DNA from: Lyngbya aestuarii BL J
GTDB lineage: Bacteria > Cyanobacteriota > Cyanobacteriia > Cyanobacteriales > Microcoleaceae
DNA length: 64,000 nucleotides
Direction: 5' to 3'
Assembly: GCF_000478195.2 (NCBI RefSeq)
Contig: NZ_AUZM01000007.1
Span: forward strand, 62,001-126,000
Below are positions 26,860 through 36,339 of the stretch, piece after piece (positions within the stretch are counted from its first letter, which is position 1; every line of letters begins with the position of its first letter). The notes under the pieces are model-generated. The model saw only the letters and a program-made list of their open reading frames with translations. It ran no database searches and was not told where the DNA came from. Made by a program: the position numbers and the translations under genes.

Positions 26860-27027
26860 TTAACTTGGAATCGTAATATATTGACCCGGTTCCAAATTTT
26901 CCGGTAAAATATTACCATTAGCCGCAGCAATTTTAGTCCATAAATTTCGATCACCATAAAATTGTTCAGCGATTTTGAATAAAGTGTCACCTGCTTTGAT
27001 TGTTTTGATGGCAAAAGTTTGAGACAT
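26860..27027 (-). CDS. Single-LysM small protein (55 residues)
   Basis: This small gene encodes 55 residues from an ATG at 27027 with GGAAGGA eight bases upstream. The whole protein is one LysM domain: TIKAGDTLFKIAEQFYGD, then the NLWTKIAAANG segment and the closing LEPGQYITIPS. LysM domains bind the N-acetylglucosamine of peptidoglycan. There is no signal peptide, so it may act inside the cell, as the BON-LysM-type stress proteins do, or be exported another way. It sits alone between repeats, with a 500-base noncoding region upstream. Confidence 0.85.
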   Translation of the reverse strand: MSQTFAIKTIKAGDTLFKIAEQFYGDRNLWTKIAAANGNILPENLEPGQYITIPS

Positions 27028-27526
27028 GAGTTTTCCTTCCTGTGGTCATTGAGTTAGAGGTTTTGTCGCTTAAATGAGCGACACTAATATTAACATCACC
27101 ATTTTTTAGAGATGTTTTCTCGAGGATATTCCGACTTACTGCACCTAAGCAAATCAAGAATTTAAAGGCTGAATGCTTCTTCAGTATTGGGTTTAAGCCG
27201 TGGGGGAAATGATTTAACTTCGGGGATTCCCCGAACTTTATAAAGTTGCTTTGCTTAACAATTATCGCGCTTCGATTCGACTCCACTTATCTTAACATTC
27301 CGGTGGCTATTAGCCAATAATTTGTTTTAAATATATTTGATAAAATCTTTAAATACTTGTTGCTATAAATAATTGATAATATTACTGTAGGGGCTGCTTC
27401 GATCTAAATGTATGTTTCCCATAAGTAACCTATATACCCGCATCTATTGCTGTTTATATTTCATCAAGGAACAGTTGGAATAAAAACCCGATTTTGCAGA
27501 ATTTACCGGGTTTTTGGCAAGTCATA
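27028..27526. other. Noncoding region with hairpins upstream of lysM
   Basis: Nearly 500 bases have no credible gene. Structures seen are TGTCGCT-TAAATG-AGCGACA (27064-27083), TTCGGGG-ATT-CCCCGAA (27219-27235) and a strong terminator at 27482-27515. The first is only 37 bases from the lysM start and would lie in its 5' leader, where it could affect translation. The AT-rich stretch 27300-27400 may contain the lysM promoter, but I could not fix its -10 box. Confidence 0.5.
27482..27515 (-). terminator. Strong rho-independent-type terminator
   Basis: AAAAACCCG (27482-27490) and CGGGTTTTT (27507-27515) form a perfect 9-bp stem with a T-run at its end in either direction. It lies 12 bases past the stop of the CHAT-AAA pseudogene and should end its transcript. 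Confidence 0.85.
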
Positions 27527-29227
27527 TTATTCCCCAAAGCGATCGCTAAAATACAGACGATAGAGATTACAAAGGGGAACCACATCATTTCCCACCCGTT
27601 TAATTAAACCCATACTTCGCAGTTGAAAGGCTTGACTTTCTTCGAGTCGAATGGGTTCATTTTTGGAGACAACTTCCTGCATTGCTTCGGCTAACTTTTC
27701 ATTCGCTTGCAAGTTCAACAAATGGCGCCGTAAATGATCGTTGTAGATTCCGCTTTGGGTGGGTGCGGTTTCGATAAATTCGGCAAAACTTAACTGATGG
27801 CGTGTCATTTCATAGAGTGCTTTTCTGACCAAATACGGGTGTCCGTCTACCATTTCCATTAACGAGTTTACCTCCCGCACCGACCAGTTTAACCCGTGTC
27901 TTTTGACTAACTCGCTAATTTGTTCAAAGGTTAATTCGGGTAACTCTATCGGTAAACCAACGTTAAAAGGCGATTGATTGATATTAAGCGGAATATAAAC
28001 TTCTTTGGAATGAGCAATCACTAAACGGAGTTTTTTCCAGTCGGGTTGGTTTTTGCCGTTTTCGTGCCAAACTCGTAGCAAACTAAAGAATTATTGAGCA
28101 ATTTCTAAGTGTTGAAACACCTGATCGACTTCATCTAACCCTAACGTTAAAGGTTGATTGATGGCTTTAAGAAGATAACGGCGAAAATAGTTATTACATT
28201 TATTTTTACTTCCGAGATTACCTTTCCACAAGTCTTCTAGGCGATCTTCGAGTTCTAATTCTTCTGTGATCATTCCACAAAACCACCGCAAAAAATCATC
28301 AATATTGCTTAAAAATTCGCTATCGGCTGACTGAAAATTTAGATAGGCGGTTTGGTATTCGTTTTGTTTGCTGTGATTAAGAATGCGCTGCATTAGAGAG
28401 GTTTTTCCCATCTGTCGGGGTGCTTTTATTCTAATTAATGCTCCCGGTTTTAGGATAGTTTCATAGCAGTCTGATTCTATGGGGGGACGTTCGATATAAA
28501 ATGGAGAATCTAGACTCACCGAACCTTCTGGGTTCTCTAATTCATTCAGTGAAAGAGTAGAGGTTTCAGAGGAACGGGGATTTTCTATCACTGTATTTTC
28601 GGGCGTTGAATCTTCTTCTATTTCCTCAATATCTTCGGCGTTTGATTCATCTGATTTTCTTCTAATCACTGGAGTCAGTTCTTCAGGAATTCCCGCCATG
28701 CTGATACTTGTACACCCATATTTGTAGGCAAATTCAATATTTTCTCCATTGCCTAACGCATCATAAAATCCGATTGCAAATGCTTGGGCGGCTGGATCTC
28801 CAACTTGCTGCTTCATGCCAATCACATAGTCAATATGACGGACAATTGCCTTAGCTTGTAGTTCTGAATAACAAGCATTTAGAACAACACATTCAACTTG
28901 GTTTTGAAATAACTCAAATAAACTTGCTAATCCCTTAGCACTTACAAACTGTATTTGCCCAACTTCATCTTCTAAAACTAATCCCTGTTCTCCCGCACCA
29001 TGCCCGGAAAAATGTACAAATTGGGGTTTTAAATCTAACACCGCCCGTTGCATTTCTCTGGCGGTAACAGCCAAGCGATACTCTAAGTTAAATTGGCTGC
29101 GTTTTTTGGCTCTTTCTAATCCTTGTTGAATCTCTTTCATTTCTTGATCTAGCCGCAAACTCTGTGTCTGTTTGGGATTGGCAGCTAGAAACAATATTGT
29201 TTTTTTCTTCCGGCTAGAATTACTCAT
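27527..29227 (-). pseudogene. CHAT protease-AAA-like ATPase fusion split by an in-frame TAA
   Basis: One continuous frame of 567 codons is interrupted only by TAA at 28091-28093. The upstream part (378 residues) has a CHAT caspase-like domain with His76 in HFSGHG and Cys119 in VLNACY, an acidic linker, then the AAA-like P-loop APRQMGKTSL and the start of a Walker-B-like GLDEVDQVF. After the stop the same frame continues as FFSLLRVWHENGKNQPDWKK and the rest of the AAA-like domain plus a winged-helix-type C-terminus, ending at 27527. Family members have an acidic residue here (IAxDFFSLLR), so one substitution, for example GAA to TAA, would explain it. The CHAT half could still be made alone, and the 3' half has no good start. 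A sequencing error or stop readthrough cannot be excluded. It belongs with the AAA-like gene downstream. Confidence 0.85.
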
Positions 29228-29546
29228 AAAATAGCTAAATGCAACTCTTGTTAATCACTACGCGGTTTAGGATTTGTTCGTGATCTTACCATGTTTGATG
29301 AATTGCGGGCTTTATTCAATATAAAACCAGGTTTAAATTCAGCTAATTCTTCTTGTTTATCAGCAAAATAATTAGTTTATTTCCAAACAGTCTGAGCAAT
29401 TTAAAAGTGAAAATTTAATAAGATAAATCAGTCTGGATGGTGTTTTCTAATCCTCTCTGAGTACACCTCGAATAATAGCATCACAACCCTATCTGCTCAA
29501 AAATAATTAAAATAGAGAATAGAATTGATTTTTCTAAACCCAACAA
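29228..29546. other. Divergent intergenic region, nothing recognised
   Basis: About 320 AT-rich bases separate the CHAT-AAA gene from the CAP-domain gene, so both promoters should be here. I see no repeat, hairpin of note or small ORF. Confidence 0.4.
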
Positions 29547-30092
29547 ATGTCCAAGCAGCGATCGCATATTCTTCCTTTTGCCCTTCCCGCAATTGCAATA
29601 ATTGTGTTATTTTTGAATAAACGTGGTTTTCAAACCCCCATTACTCCTTCATTCTCTATTCCTCAAATGTCCTCTTTTCCTGTCGCCCAGAATGCCTCGA
29701 ATCTCGATGAGATAAAACAGTCTGTTCATCAGCTAGTGAATGAATATCGCGCCTCAAAAAACTTACCCCCCCTCAAACTTGATCCGCGTATTAGCTCCGA
29801 AGCAAAGCAGCATAGTGAGGCGATGGCGAGTGGACAAGTCGAATTTAGCCATGCGGGATCACAACAACGATTTCAGGCGATTGGCGAGATGATTCCTTAT
29901 CGGAGGATTGCCGAAAATGTAGGGTATAATTCGGGATATGCTAATCCAGGTGAAAGAGTAGTCGAAGGCTGGATCAATAGCGAGGGTCATCGTCGCAATA
30001 TAGAAGGAAATTTTAATTTAACTGGGATTGGGATTGCCATAAATACAAAGGGAGAGTATTATTTTACTCAGATTTTTGTTCAGAGTCGGTGA
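29547..30092 (+). CDS. Exported CAP/SCP-domain protein
   Basis: The 181-residue protein begins with a signal or anchor (hydrophobic residues FALPAIAIIVLFL, about 11-23). After a 25-residue linker, the CAP domain spans about 55-180: VNEYRASKNLPPLKLDP, SEAKQHSEAMASGQVEFSH (the conserved histidine), RIAENVGYNSG and WINSEGHRRNI. These are the classical CAP signatures of bacterial YkwD-like proteins, secreted proteins of mostly unknown biochemistry. The gene is 30 bases upstream of the RNase D gene on the same strand, so they may be co-transcribed although their functions look unrelated. Confidence 0.9.
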   Translation: MSKQRSHILPFALPAIAIIVLFLNKRGFQTPITPSFSIPQMSSFPVAQNASNLDEIKQSVHQLVNEYRASKNLPPLKLDPRISSEAKQHSEAMASGQVEFSHAGSQQRFQAIGEMIPYRRIAENVGYNSGYANPGERVVEGWINSEGHRRNIEGNFNLTGIGIAINTKGEYYFTQIFVQSR

Positions 30093-30122
30093 TCCAATTT
30101 AGAGTTTAATTTTCTTTTCCTT

Positions 30123-30749
30123 ATGAGTAATTTTCAAGTTTGCGATCGCGATATTTCAGAAGACATTCTATCAAGTTATTTGACGGCGGATCGGTTAGCT
30201 GTTGATACGGAGACAATGGGTTTACTTCCCTGGCGTGATCGCTTGTGTTTGGTGCAGCTTTGTGATCCCAAAGGTCAAGTAACGGCGGTTAAAATTGCCA
30301 AAGATCAAACAGAAGCCCCTCATTTAAAAAAGCTGTTAGAAGCGAGTAACACGCTGAAAGTTTTTCACTTTGCTCGGTTTGATATGGCAACACTGCTGTA
30401 TTATTTAGATATTGATGTCAATCCGGTTTTTTGTACAAAAATTGCCAGTAAGTTAGCTCGAACCTACACCGGAAAACATGGCTTAAAGGAACTGGTTCAA
30501 GAACTCGAACAAGTCGAACTCGATAAATCTTCTCAAAGCTCAGACTGGGGAAATGTAGGGAATCTTTCCGAAGACCAACTCAATTATGCAGCCAATGATG
30601 TGCGATATTTGTTGAATGTTCAGCAAAAACTGGTAATGATGTTAGAACGAGAAGAACGCTTAGATTTAGCTCAAAATTGCTTTGATTGTCTACCGACTAT
30701 TGTCACCTTAGATTTATTGCATTATAAAGATATCTTTGAGCATCACTAA
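30123..30749 (+). CDS. Ribonuclease D-like 3'-5' exonuclease
   Basis: The 208-residue protein contains only the DEDDy exonuclease domain and no HRDC domains, as in many cyanobacterial RNase D homologues. Visible motifs are Exo I, LAVDTETMGL (Asp and Glu), Exo II, VFHFARFDMATL, and Exo III, YAANDVRYLLNVQ with the expected Tyr and Asp. It should trim structured RNA 3' ends such as tRNA precursors in a metal-dependent way. A hairpin follows the stop. Confidence 0.92.
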   Translation: MSNFQVCDRDISEDILSSYLTADRLAVDTETMGLLPWRDRLCLVQLCDPKGQVTAVKIAKDQTEAPHLKKLLEASNTLKVFHFARFDMATLLYYLDIDVNPVFCTKIASKLARTYTGKHGLKELVQELEQVELDKSSQSSDWGNVGNLSEDQLNYAANDVRYLLNVQQKLVMMLEREERLDLAQNCFDCLPTIVTLDLLHYKDIFEHH

Positions 30750-30791
30750 CCCATTTAACTAATATTTGACTGTTATGCTGAGTCAAATGGG
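30750..30791 (+). terminator. Alternative hairpins after the RNase D gene
   Basis: TTTGACT (30765-30771) pairs perfectly with AGTCAAA (30781-30787), and the outer CCCATTT (30750-30756) pairs with AAATGGG (30785-30791). The two stems share the AAA and exclude each other. No long T-run follows, so terminator function is only likely. Confidence 0.45.
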
Positions 30792-30993
30792 CGTATCTGT
30801 CCTTCTCTGAGTCCCTCAGTAAATATACGGAGAACTCAACCCACTGCTTAACAATTTGTAATATTTTTTTCGGGGTTTAGGTTGAGAAGGAAGTGGAAAC
30901 GGGAAGCAATCGCCTGATTTTAAAGATTTTATCTCCAAGAAAAGACACCCTGTTGAAAAGGTTAAACTTAACGAATTTAACTCAAAGATCGGC

Positions 30994-31464
30994 TTAAAGT
31001 TTAGAACGCACGGGAATAACAATCGTACTTTTAGAAGGGAAAGGATAAGAAAATTGAAGGGTCATCACTCGTTGAACCAATCTTGTTAAACCATAACTGG
31101 CGAGTCCAATTGTCGCACCTGCGGCAACCACCGGCGCCATACTGATACCGACTGCCGTTTCGGCAACAACCAAGCTCATCCCGCTTAAAATTGCCGAAAT
31201 ACCTACGCCTGTAAATGCACCGCCCGCCACTGAAATCAGAGCGCAACTGTCTTTTTCTTGAATCGCTTTTTTCGCACCATAAGCTGCCACACACACGACT
31301 GCCCCGGCAACCGTCATCGGTGTATTGATTGCAGCACTTCCAAATCCACCGACAACTCCTAAGCTACTCATCATTGTTAAGTTAGAGTTTTCCATTGCTT
31401 TTGATGTATCAGGGGCTACTGTTTCTAATGTTTTTAAATTTTCTTTTGTATTTAGGGAATTCAT
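30994..31464 (-). CDS. Glycine/alanine-rich hydrophobic protein, unknown
   Basis: The frame is open from 31512, but the ATG at 31464 (MNSLNTKENLKT), behind an AAAGGTAGAAAG leader, is preferred and gives 156 residues. A polar N-terminus of about 30 residues precedes a long Gly/Ala/Val-rich region with small-xxx-small patterns (VVGGFGSAAINTP, GGAFTGVGISAILSG, VAAGATIGLASYG), suggesting three or four short packed membrane helices. Such composition is seen in holin-like, bacteriocin-like and pore-forming small proteins, but I recognise no family. The cysteines at VVCVAAYG and KDSCALI are isolated. Confidence 0.6.
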   Translation of the reverse strand: MNSLNTKENLKTLETVAPDTSKAMENSNLTMMSSLGVVGGFGSAAINTPMTVAGAVVCVAAYGAKKAIQEKDSCALISVAGGAFTGVGISAILSGMSLVVAETAVGISMAPVVAAGATIGLASYGLTRLVQRVMTLQFSYPFPSKSTIVIPVRSKL

Positions 31465-31679
31465 TATCTTTCTACCTTTTGTTAATAGTCCTGCTTGATT
31501 CAAAGTTATCATAGCGTTCTGATTATAGTATTGGTAGATTCACGGAATAAAGTGTTAATTTTCTTAAACTTTCCGGAATCTAACTGTGACTAGACTTCAC
31601 CTCCAGCACAATCAATTAGCTTTTCTAGAAAGAATAAAGATCTGATAATCTGGAATAGGATTTCAACACCAGAAAAATT

Positions 31680-32276
31680 ATGCTCACCGAACGAGCCAAA
31701 CAACTCATTCCCAAAGCCCGAATTGTTAGCTTTGCGAATTGGGAATCAACCTATCCTCCGGCGACTGTTGCGATGTTTCAAGCCGCAGACGATGAAGGAC
31801 GTTACCCCAGCGATACCGATCTCGATCAGTTAGTCGCTACCTTCGGAACCTTCCCCGAAGCCGAAAAATCCGCCGCCCTAGCCCGAGTTGGTGTGGTTCG
31901 TTTGCTGCGCGATCAGGCGAATACTATCGTCACCGAAAGCCGTGAAACCCTTTTAGCCCAATATCCGGGGATTACCGATCCAGGGGGCGATCTTTATCCT
32001 CCAGAACGTGCTAAGGCTTGCTGGCGGGATTTTTGGCATTTTCTCCGCAGTATCACCTACGGGATAGCTGGAGGCCAAACTGAATACACCAGTGCAGAAG
32101 GACTCCATTATATGGAATTGCTGTATCAAGAATTAAATGTGCCGCTACAGGCGATGGTTTCTGGGCTAGAAGGCTTGAAAACTGCCAGTTTAAAACGTTT
32201 ACCTGTCACTGATCCCCAAACAATCGCCCCTTATTTTGATCATCTCATTCATCAAATGCGTCGCTTCCTCCCCTGA
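31680..32276 (+). CDS. Divergent phycobiliprotein-like (phycobilisome family) protein
   Basis: The 198-residue protein has the globin-like phycobiliprotein pattern. The central segment, KACWRDFWHFLRSITYGIAGG, aligns with the chromophore region of allophycocyanin and phycocyanin (ACLRDxxxxLRxxTY), including the attachment cysteine, and YQELNVPLQAMVSGLEGLK matches the following helix. The N-terminus is longer and more divergent than in rod or core subunits. It may be a bilin-carrying accessory or scaffold protein, or a sensor-like relative. No cpc or apc gene is near. It lies 76 bases upstream of argS on the same strand. Confidence 0.75.
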   Translation: MLTERAKQLIPKARIVSFANWESTYPPATVAMFQAADDEGRYPSDTDLDQLVATFGTFPEAEKSAALARVGVVRLLRDQANTIVTESRETLLAQYPGITDPGGDLYPPERAKACWRDFWHFLRSITYGIAGGQTEYTSAEGLHYMELLYQELNVPLQAMVSGLEGLKTASLKRLPVTDPQTIAPYFDHLIHQMRRFLP

Positions 32277-32352
32277 GATTGATCAGCGATTTGGAGTAAG
32301 ATTCCTTTATGATAAGAACTGGTAATCCCCTATCAAAACTTGATCCTTTCCC

Positions 32353-34110
32353 ATGCCTTCTACCGTCGAACACTTAAGAGCTAAATTTGATCACGCGATT
32401 GTCGCTGCGTTTGGTCAGGAAATGGCGGGAACTGATCCGATGTTGGTTCCGACGAGTAATCCTAAATTTGGGGATTATCAATGTAATGTAGCGATGTCTC
32501 TGACAAAGGCTTTGAAAAGTAATCCCCGGGCGATCGCCACTCAAATTATAGAACAATTAGAGATCGGTGATCTGTGTGAACCGCCAGAAATTGCCGGGCC
32601 AGGATTTATTAATCTCCGTCTAAAACCGGAATATTTAGAAGCTCAACTAAATACTATTTTAACCGATGAACGCTTAGGAATTCCAACGGTTGACAATCCG
32701 CAAAAGGTAATTGTTGATTTTTCTAGCCCTAATATTGCCAAAGAAATGCACGTCGGCCATTTGCGATCGACGATTATTGGTGATTCGATAGCGAGGGTTT
32801 TGGAGTTTCTTGATAATGATGTTTTGCGCCTCAATCATGTGGGAGATTGGGGGACGCAGTTTGGAATGTTAATTACTTATTTACGAGAAGTTTATCCCGA
32901 AGCATTAACGACAGCCGATGCGTTAGATATCGGAGATTTAGTCGCTTTTTACCGCAAAGCCAAAGTTCGCTTTGATGAAGACAACGAGTTTAAAGAAGCC
33001 TCTCGCCAAGAAGTGGTGAAGTTACAAGCGGGGGCTGAAGATAGTCGTCGGGCTTGGGCTATTTTATGTGAACAATCTCGACGAGAATTTCAAGTCATTT
33101 ATGATTTATTAGATATTCAACTCGAAGAACGAGGAGAATCGTTTTACAATTCGTTCTTATCCGAAGTTGTGAAAGATTTAGAGAAAACGGGGTTACTCGA
33201 AGAAAATCAAGGCGCGAAATGTGTCTTTTTAGACGGATTTCAAAATAAAGAAGGAGAGGCGTTACCGTTAATTGTACAGAAGTCTGATGGCGGATACAAT
33301 TATGCGACAACTGATTTAGCGGCGCTACGATATCGGATTAATATTGACAAAGCAGATCGAATGATTTATGTGACTGATTCCGGTCAAGCTAATCATTTTA
33401 CTCAAGTTTGGCAGGTGGCGAGAAAAGCAGGTTGGATACCCGATGATGTGGATGTTGTTCATGTTCCCTTTGGGTTAGTTTTAGGGGAAGATGGCAAGAA
33501 GTTAAAAACTCGTTCTGGGGAAACGGTTAGGCTGCGAGATTTGTTAGATGAGGCGATTAATCGTGCTAGAAAAGATTTGGAAATGCGACTCAAAGAAGAA
33601 GAAAGAACGGAGTCAAAAGAGTTTATTGAAAACGTAGCGCAAATAGTGGGAATGAGTGCGGTAAAATATGCGGATCTCAGCCAAAATCGCACCAGTAACT
33701 ATGTCTTTAGTTTTGATAAAATGCTTTCTCTGCAAGGAAATACGGCTCCTTATTTACTCTATGCTTATGTGAGAATTCAAGGGATTCGTCGCAAAGGAGA
33801 AATAGACTTTAAACAAGTAGGAACCGAGGCAAAAATGCAGCTTCAAGAAGATGCAGAATTGACTTTAGCCAAGCATTTATTACAGTTAAATGAAGTGATT
33901 GCAACGGTGGCGACAGAGTTGCTTCCGAACCGTTTGTGTCAATATTTATTTGAACTCAGTCAAAAGTTTAATCAATTTTATGATCAATGTCCCGTGTTGA
34001 AAGCAGAAGACGCTCAACGAATCTCTCGTTTAGGGCTATGCGATTTGACCGCACGCACGTTAAAATTAGGATTATCCCTGTTGGGCATCTCTGTCCTAGA
34101 GCGGATGTAA
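32353..34110 (+). CDS. argS: Arginyl-tRNA synthetase
   Basis: The 585-residue class I synthetase is of normal length. It has the N-terminal Add-1 domain (about 1-85), the HIGH-type signature [12 protein letters not shown] at about 133-144, the ATP-site region [16 protein letters not shown] (a KMSKS-like loop at about 375-391), and the C-terminal DALR anticodon-binding domain ([13 protein letters not shown] to the end, finishing [14 protein letters not shown]). It charges tRNA-Arg with arginine in the cytoplasm. Confidence 0.98.
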   Translation: MPSTVEHLRAKFDHAIVAAFGQEMAGTDPMLVPTSNPKFGDYQCNVAMSLTKALKSNPRAIATQIIEQLEIGDLCEPPEIAGPGFINLRLKPEYLEAQLNTILTDERLGIPTVDNPQKVIVDFSSPNIAKEMHVGHLRSTIIGDSIARVLEFLDNDVLRLNHVGDWGTQFGMLITYLREVYPEALTTADALDIGDLVAFYRKAKVRFDEDNEFKEASRQEVVKLQAGAEDSRRAWAILCEQSRREFQVIYDLLDIQLEERGESFYNSFLSEVVKDLEKTGLLEENQGAKCVFLDGFQNKEGEALPLIVQKSDGGYNYATTDLAALRYRINIDKADRMIYVTDSGQANHFTQVWQVARKAGWIPDDVDVVHVPFGLVLGEDGKKLKTRSGETVRLRDLLDEAINRARKDLEMRLKEEERTESKEFIENVAQIVGMSAVKYADLSQNRTSNYVFSFDKMLSLQGNTAPYLLYAYVRIQGIRRKGEIDFKQVGTEAKMQLQEDAELTLAKHLLQLNEVIATVATELLPNRLCQYLFELSQKFNQFYDQCPVLKAEDAQRISRLGLCDLTARTLKLGLSLLGISVLERM

Positions 34111-34213
34111 GTTGAGAAAAGTTCCACTAAGATTACAGTTGGGAAACCATGTGGAATTTTAACTAAAAAATTGTAGAGATTCGTTAGATTAAAAAATACA
34201 GAGGAGCTATTTT

Positions 34214-34630
34214 ATGTCAGAAGTTCAACCCGAAAGCACAAAAAAGATTGAAACAGTCGCCGAAACTAAAACGACAGCCCCCACAGTCCCCCCGGCTCGT
34301 CCTTCTACACCCCCTGATAATACTGGTGGAGTTGGAGGATTTCTCAACAGTTGGAAGTTTAAACTGGGTTTAGTTTTAGCAGGGATCATTGCAGTGGGTG
34401 TGGGTCTTTTTATATTCTATTATCCTCACACCATCGCCATGATGGGTTTAAGAACATGGTCTTCTGAGTCTGGCGCGGAAGCGATTGATTGTATGATGCG
34501 CGATACCGATGATAATGGTTACGTTAGTTGTAGTGCCAAGATGGAACAGAAAGTTTTTCCGCTTGAATGTGGTGCAAGTATTTTCAATACTGGATGTCGA
34601 GTCTCTAGAGAGGAAATGGTTCGACAATAA
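34214..34630 (+). CDS. Single-pass membrane protein with Cys-containing C-terminal domain, unknown
   Basis: The 138-residue protein has a Pro/Thr-rich cytoplasmic N-terminus (about 1-45), one transmembrane helix (LGLVLAGIIAVGVGLFIFYYP, about 51-71) and a 65-residue outer part with four cysteines (IDCMM, YVSCSA, LECGA, TGCRV), probably two disulfides. AGAGGAGCTATTTT in front of the ATG gives a good ribosome site. I do not recognise the family. A hairpin terminator follows. Confidence 0.7.
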   Translation: MSEVQPESTKKIETVAETKTTAPTVPPARPSTPPDNTGGVGGFLNSWKFKLGLVLAGIIAVGVGLFIFYYPHTIAMMGLRTWSSESGAEAIDCMMRDTDDNGYVSCSAKMEQKVFPLECGASIFNTGCRVSREEMVRQ

Positions 34631-34660
34631 ACTAATTTTTTCCAATTGAATACTTCACTA

Positions 34661-34694
34661 AAAACCCGATTTCATTGAGAAACCGGGCTTTTTT
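34661..34694 (+). terminator. Bidirectional-type terminator
   Basis: AAAaCCCG (34661-34668) pairs with CGGGcTTT (34684-34691) with one internal mismatch, and a T6 run overlaps the right arm. It lies between convergent genes 34214-34630 and 34726-35127. Confidence 0.7.
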
Positions 34695-34725
34695 ATCTCA
34701 CCGTTAAGCGGATGTAGATTTAGAT

Positions 34726-35127
34726 TTATTTGGATTTAGAGTCATCCGAAGCCGTTAATATATCCCAAAAGGCTTGAGTGGCTTTGGTTAAGCGTTCACC
34801 TAAATCGGATAAATCTTTCACAATTCCTTGAAAGTTGCTTTCTGCATCCGTCTCAAATTGTTTGAAAGAGGACTCAATTTGATCTTTATCAATCAATCGA
34901 ATCTGCTCAATACTCTGTCTAACATTTTTCACCGCTTCAGCATAAGCATCACGATTGATTTCGGCTGCGGTTTGCAGTTCAACTTTGACCAAATTCTGAA
35001 TCGCTTCGAGTAAAGCTTCTGTTTCTTTCTGGGGTTGAGTCCCGGAAGATTCCGAAGTAGAAGTCACTTGAGTAGAAGGGGTTTCGACCAAAGCAGACTC
35101 TTTCGGTACATTTTGTTCTTCAGTCAT
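34726..35127 (-). CDS. Soluble helical protein, unknown
   Basis: The 133-residue protein has a disordered Ser/Thr/Glu-rich first third, then an amphipathic helical region (ETEALLEAIQNLVKVELQ to ERLTKATQAFWDIL) with heptad character, and no signal peptide or membrane helix. It somewhat resembles phasin-like or apolipoprotein-like helical proteins, but no family is recognised. It is on the minus strand upstream of htpX, with about 160 bases between. Confidence 0.65.
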   Translation of the reverse strand: MTEEQNVPKESALVETPSTQVTSTSESSGTQPQKETEALLEAIQNLVKVELQTAAEINRDAYAEAVKNVRQSIEQIRLIDKDQIESSFKQFETDAESNFQGIVKDLSDLGERLTKATQAFWDILTASDDSKSK

Positions 35128-35286
35128 TATTTATCCTCAGTCGGTTGATCAATCTCTCTTTCTGTTTTATCTTAGTTAATTCGGGAAAAAGTAAACCTTT
35201 TTACCTATTGTATCGTATCGTTTTGCGATACTTTCTATCGTTTCAGAATATACGAGCCGCCATCAATAATCAAATCCGTTTTAACT

Positions 35287-36165
35287 TTAACCTGAGAGCG
35301 AATCAGATGGCAAACTAGACATTTCTTGCTCAATCTTCAATAACGCTTGTACCCGAGCTTCAGTCGAAGGATGAGTCGAGAACAAATTCGCCATTTTTTG
35401 ACCCGAAAATCCATTCATAATCAAAAGCGGTTCAAAAGACGGGTTGGCTCTGAGGGGAACCTGTCGCGCCATACTATCTAATCGTTGCAGCGCCCGGGCG
35501 AGTCCTCTCGGATTTTGGGTTAATTTTGCCGCCCCCGCATCGGCAGAATATTCTCGGGTTCGGGAAATCGCCATTTGAATCACCGTCGCCGAGATCGGAG
35601 CAAGCATCACCGTTAACAAAATACCAATGGGATTACCCTGATTATTATTGCGTGAACCTCCTCCAAACCACATCGCATAAGTCGCAAATTGAGCGATCGC
35701 CGAAATTGCCCCCCCAATGGTCGCCGCTACCGCCTGAGTGAGCGTATCGCGGTTTTTGATGTGGGTCAGTTCGTGGGCGATTACCCCGGCGAGTTCTTCT
35801 TCCGGTAAGATCTTGAGAAGACCTTCTGTGACGGCAACTGCGGCATTTTGGGGATCGCGGCCTGTGGCAAAAGCATTCGGCGCCTGAGTGGGGACAATGT
35901 AGACCCCTGGCATGGGTAAATTGGCGCGATCGCACAGTTGTTTGACCATGTTGTGCAGTTCGGGCGCTTGTTCGTAGCTGACGGGTTGGGCGCGATAAGC
36001 AGCTAAGGCAATTTTATCGGAGTAAAACCAAGACCCCAGGTTAGTGGCCGCCGCTAAACCTAATCCGACTATTAAACCTGTTGTTCCACCGATGACCCAA
36101 GAGCAAATCGCAATCAGTAAACCACTCAGTATTCCTAATAATAGAACTGTTTTTAAGAGGTTCAT
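35287..36165 (-). CDS. htpX: HtpX-type membrane zinc metalloprotease (M48)
   Basis: The ATG at 36165 has GGAGAG seven bases upstream and gives 292 residues; an open upstream codon at 36189 is less likely. The helix LLKTVLLLGILSGLLIAICSW leads, with a second helix just after. The zinc site is HELTHIKNRD (HExxH), followed by the conserved EYSAD motif that supplies the third ligand in SRTREYSADAGA. A third hydrophobic region lies between them. HtpX degrades misfolded membrane proteins under envelope stress. Length and order are typical. Confidence 0.96.
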   Translation of the reverse strand: MNLLKTVLLLGILSGLLIAICSWVIGGTTGLIVGLGLAAATNLGSWFYSDKIALAAYRAQPVSYEQAPELHNMVKQLCDRANLPMPGVYIVPTQAPNAFATGRDPQNAAVAVTEGLLKILPEEELAGVIAHELTHIKNRDTLTQAVAATIGGAISAIAQFATYAMWFGGGSRNNNQGNPIGILLTVMLAPISATVIQMAISRTREYSADAGAAKLTQNPRGLARALQRLDSMARQVPLRANPSFEPLLIMNGFSGQKMANLFSTHPSTEARVQALLKIEQEMSSLPSDSLSG

Positions 36166-36339
36166 CCGTTTCTCTCCTTTGGCTCTCAAACCTGGAGTTT
36201 GTTAAGATTGCCTCTATTGTAACGGGAGATGATTCGCTCAAGTTAAGACGGGAATACCGATTTTTAATTACGGTTTAACTCACACTCAGACTTAGGGAAT
36301 TAGCCTGATCAACCTTGTAGTTAAAATGTTGGGCTAGAT

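Noticed and set aside
26987-27286. 99-residue minus-strand frame upstream of lysM
   Set aside because: Passes through hairpins and overlaps the LysM start; no protein-like features.
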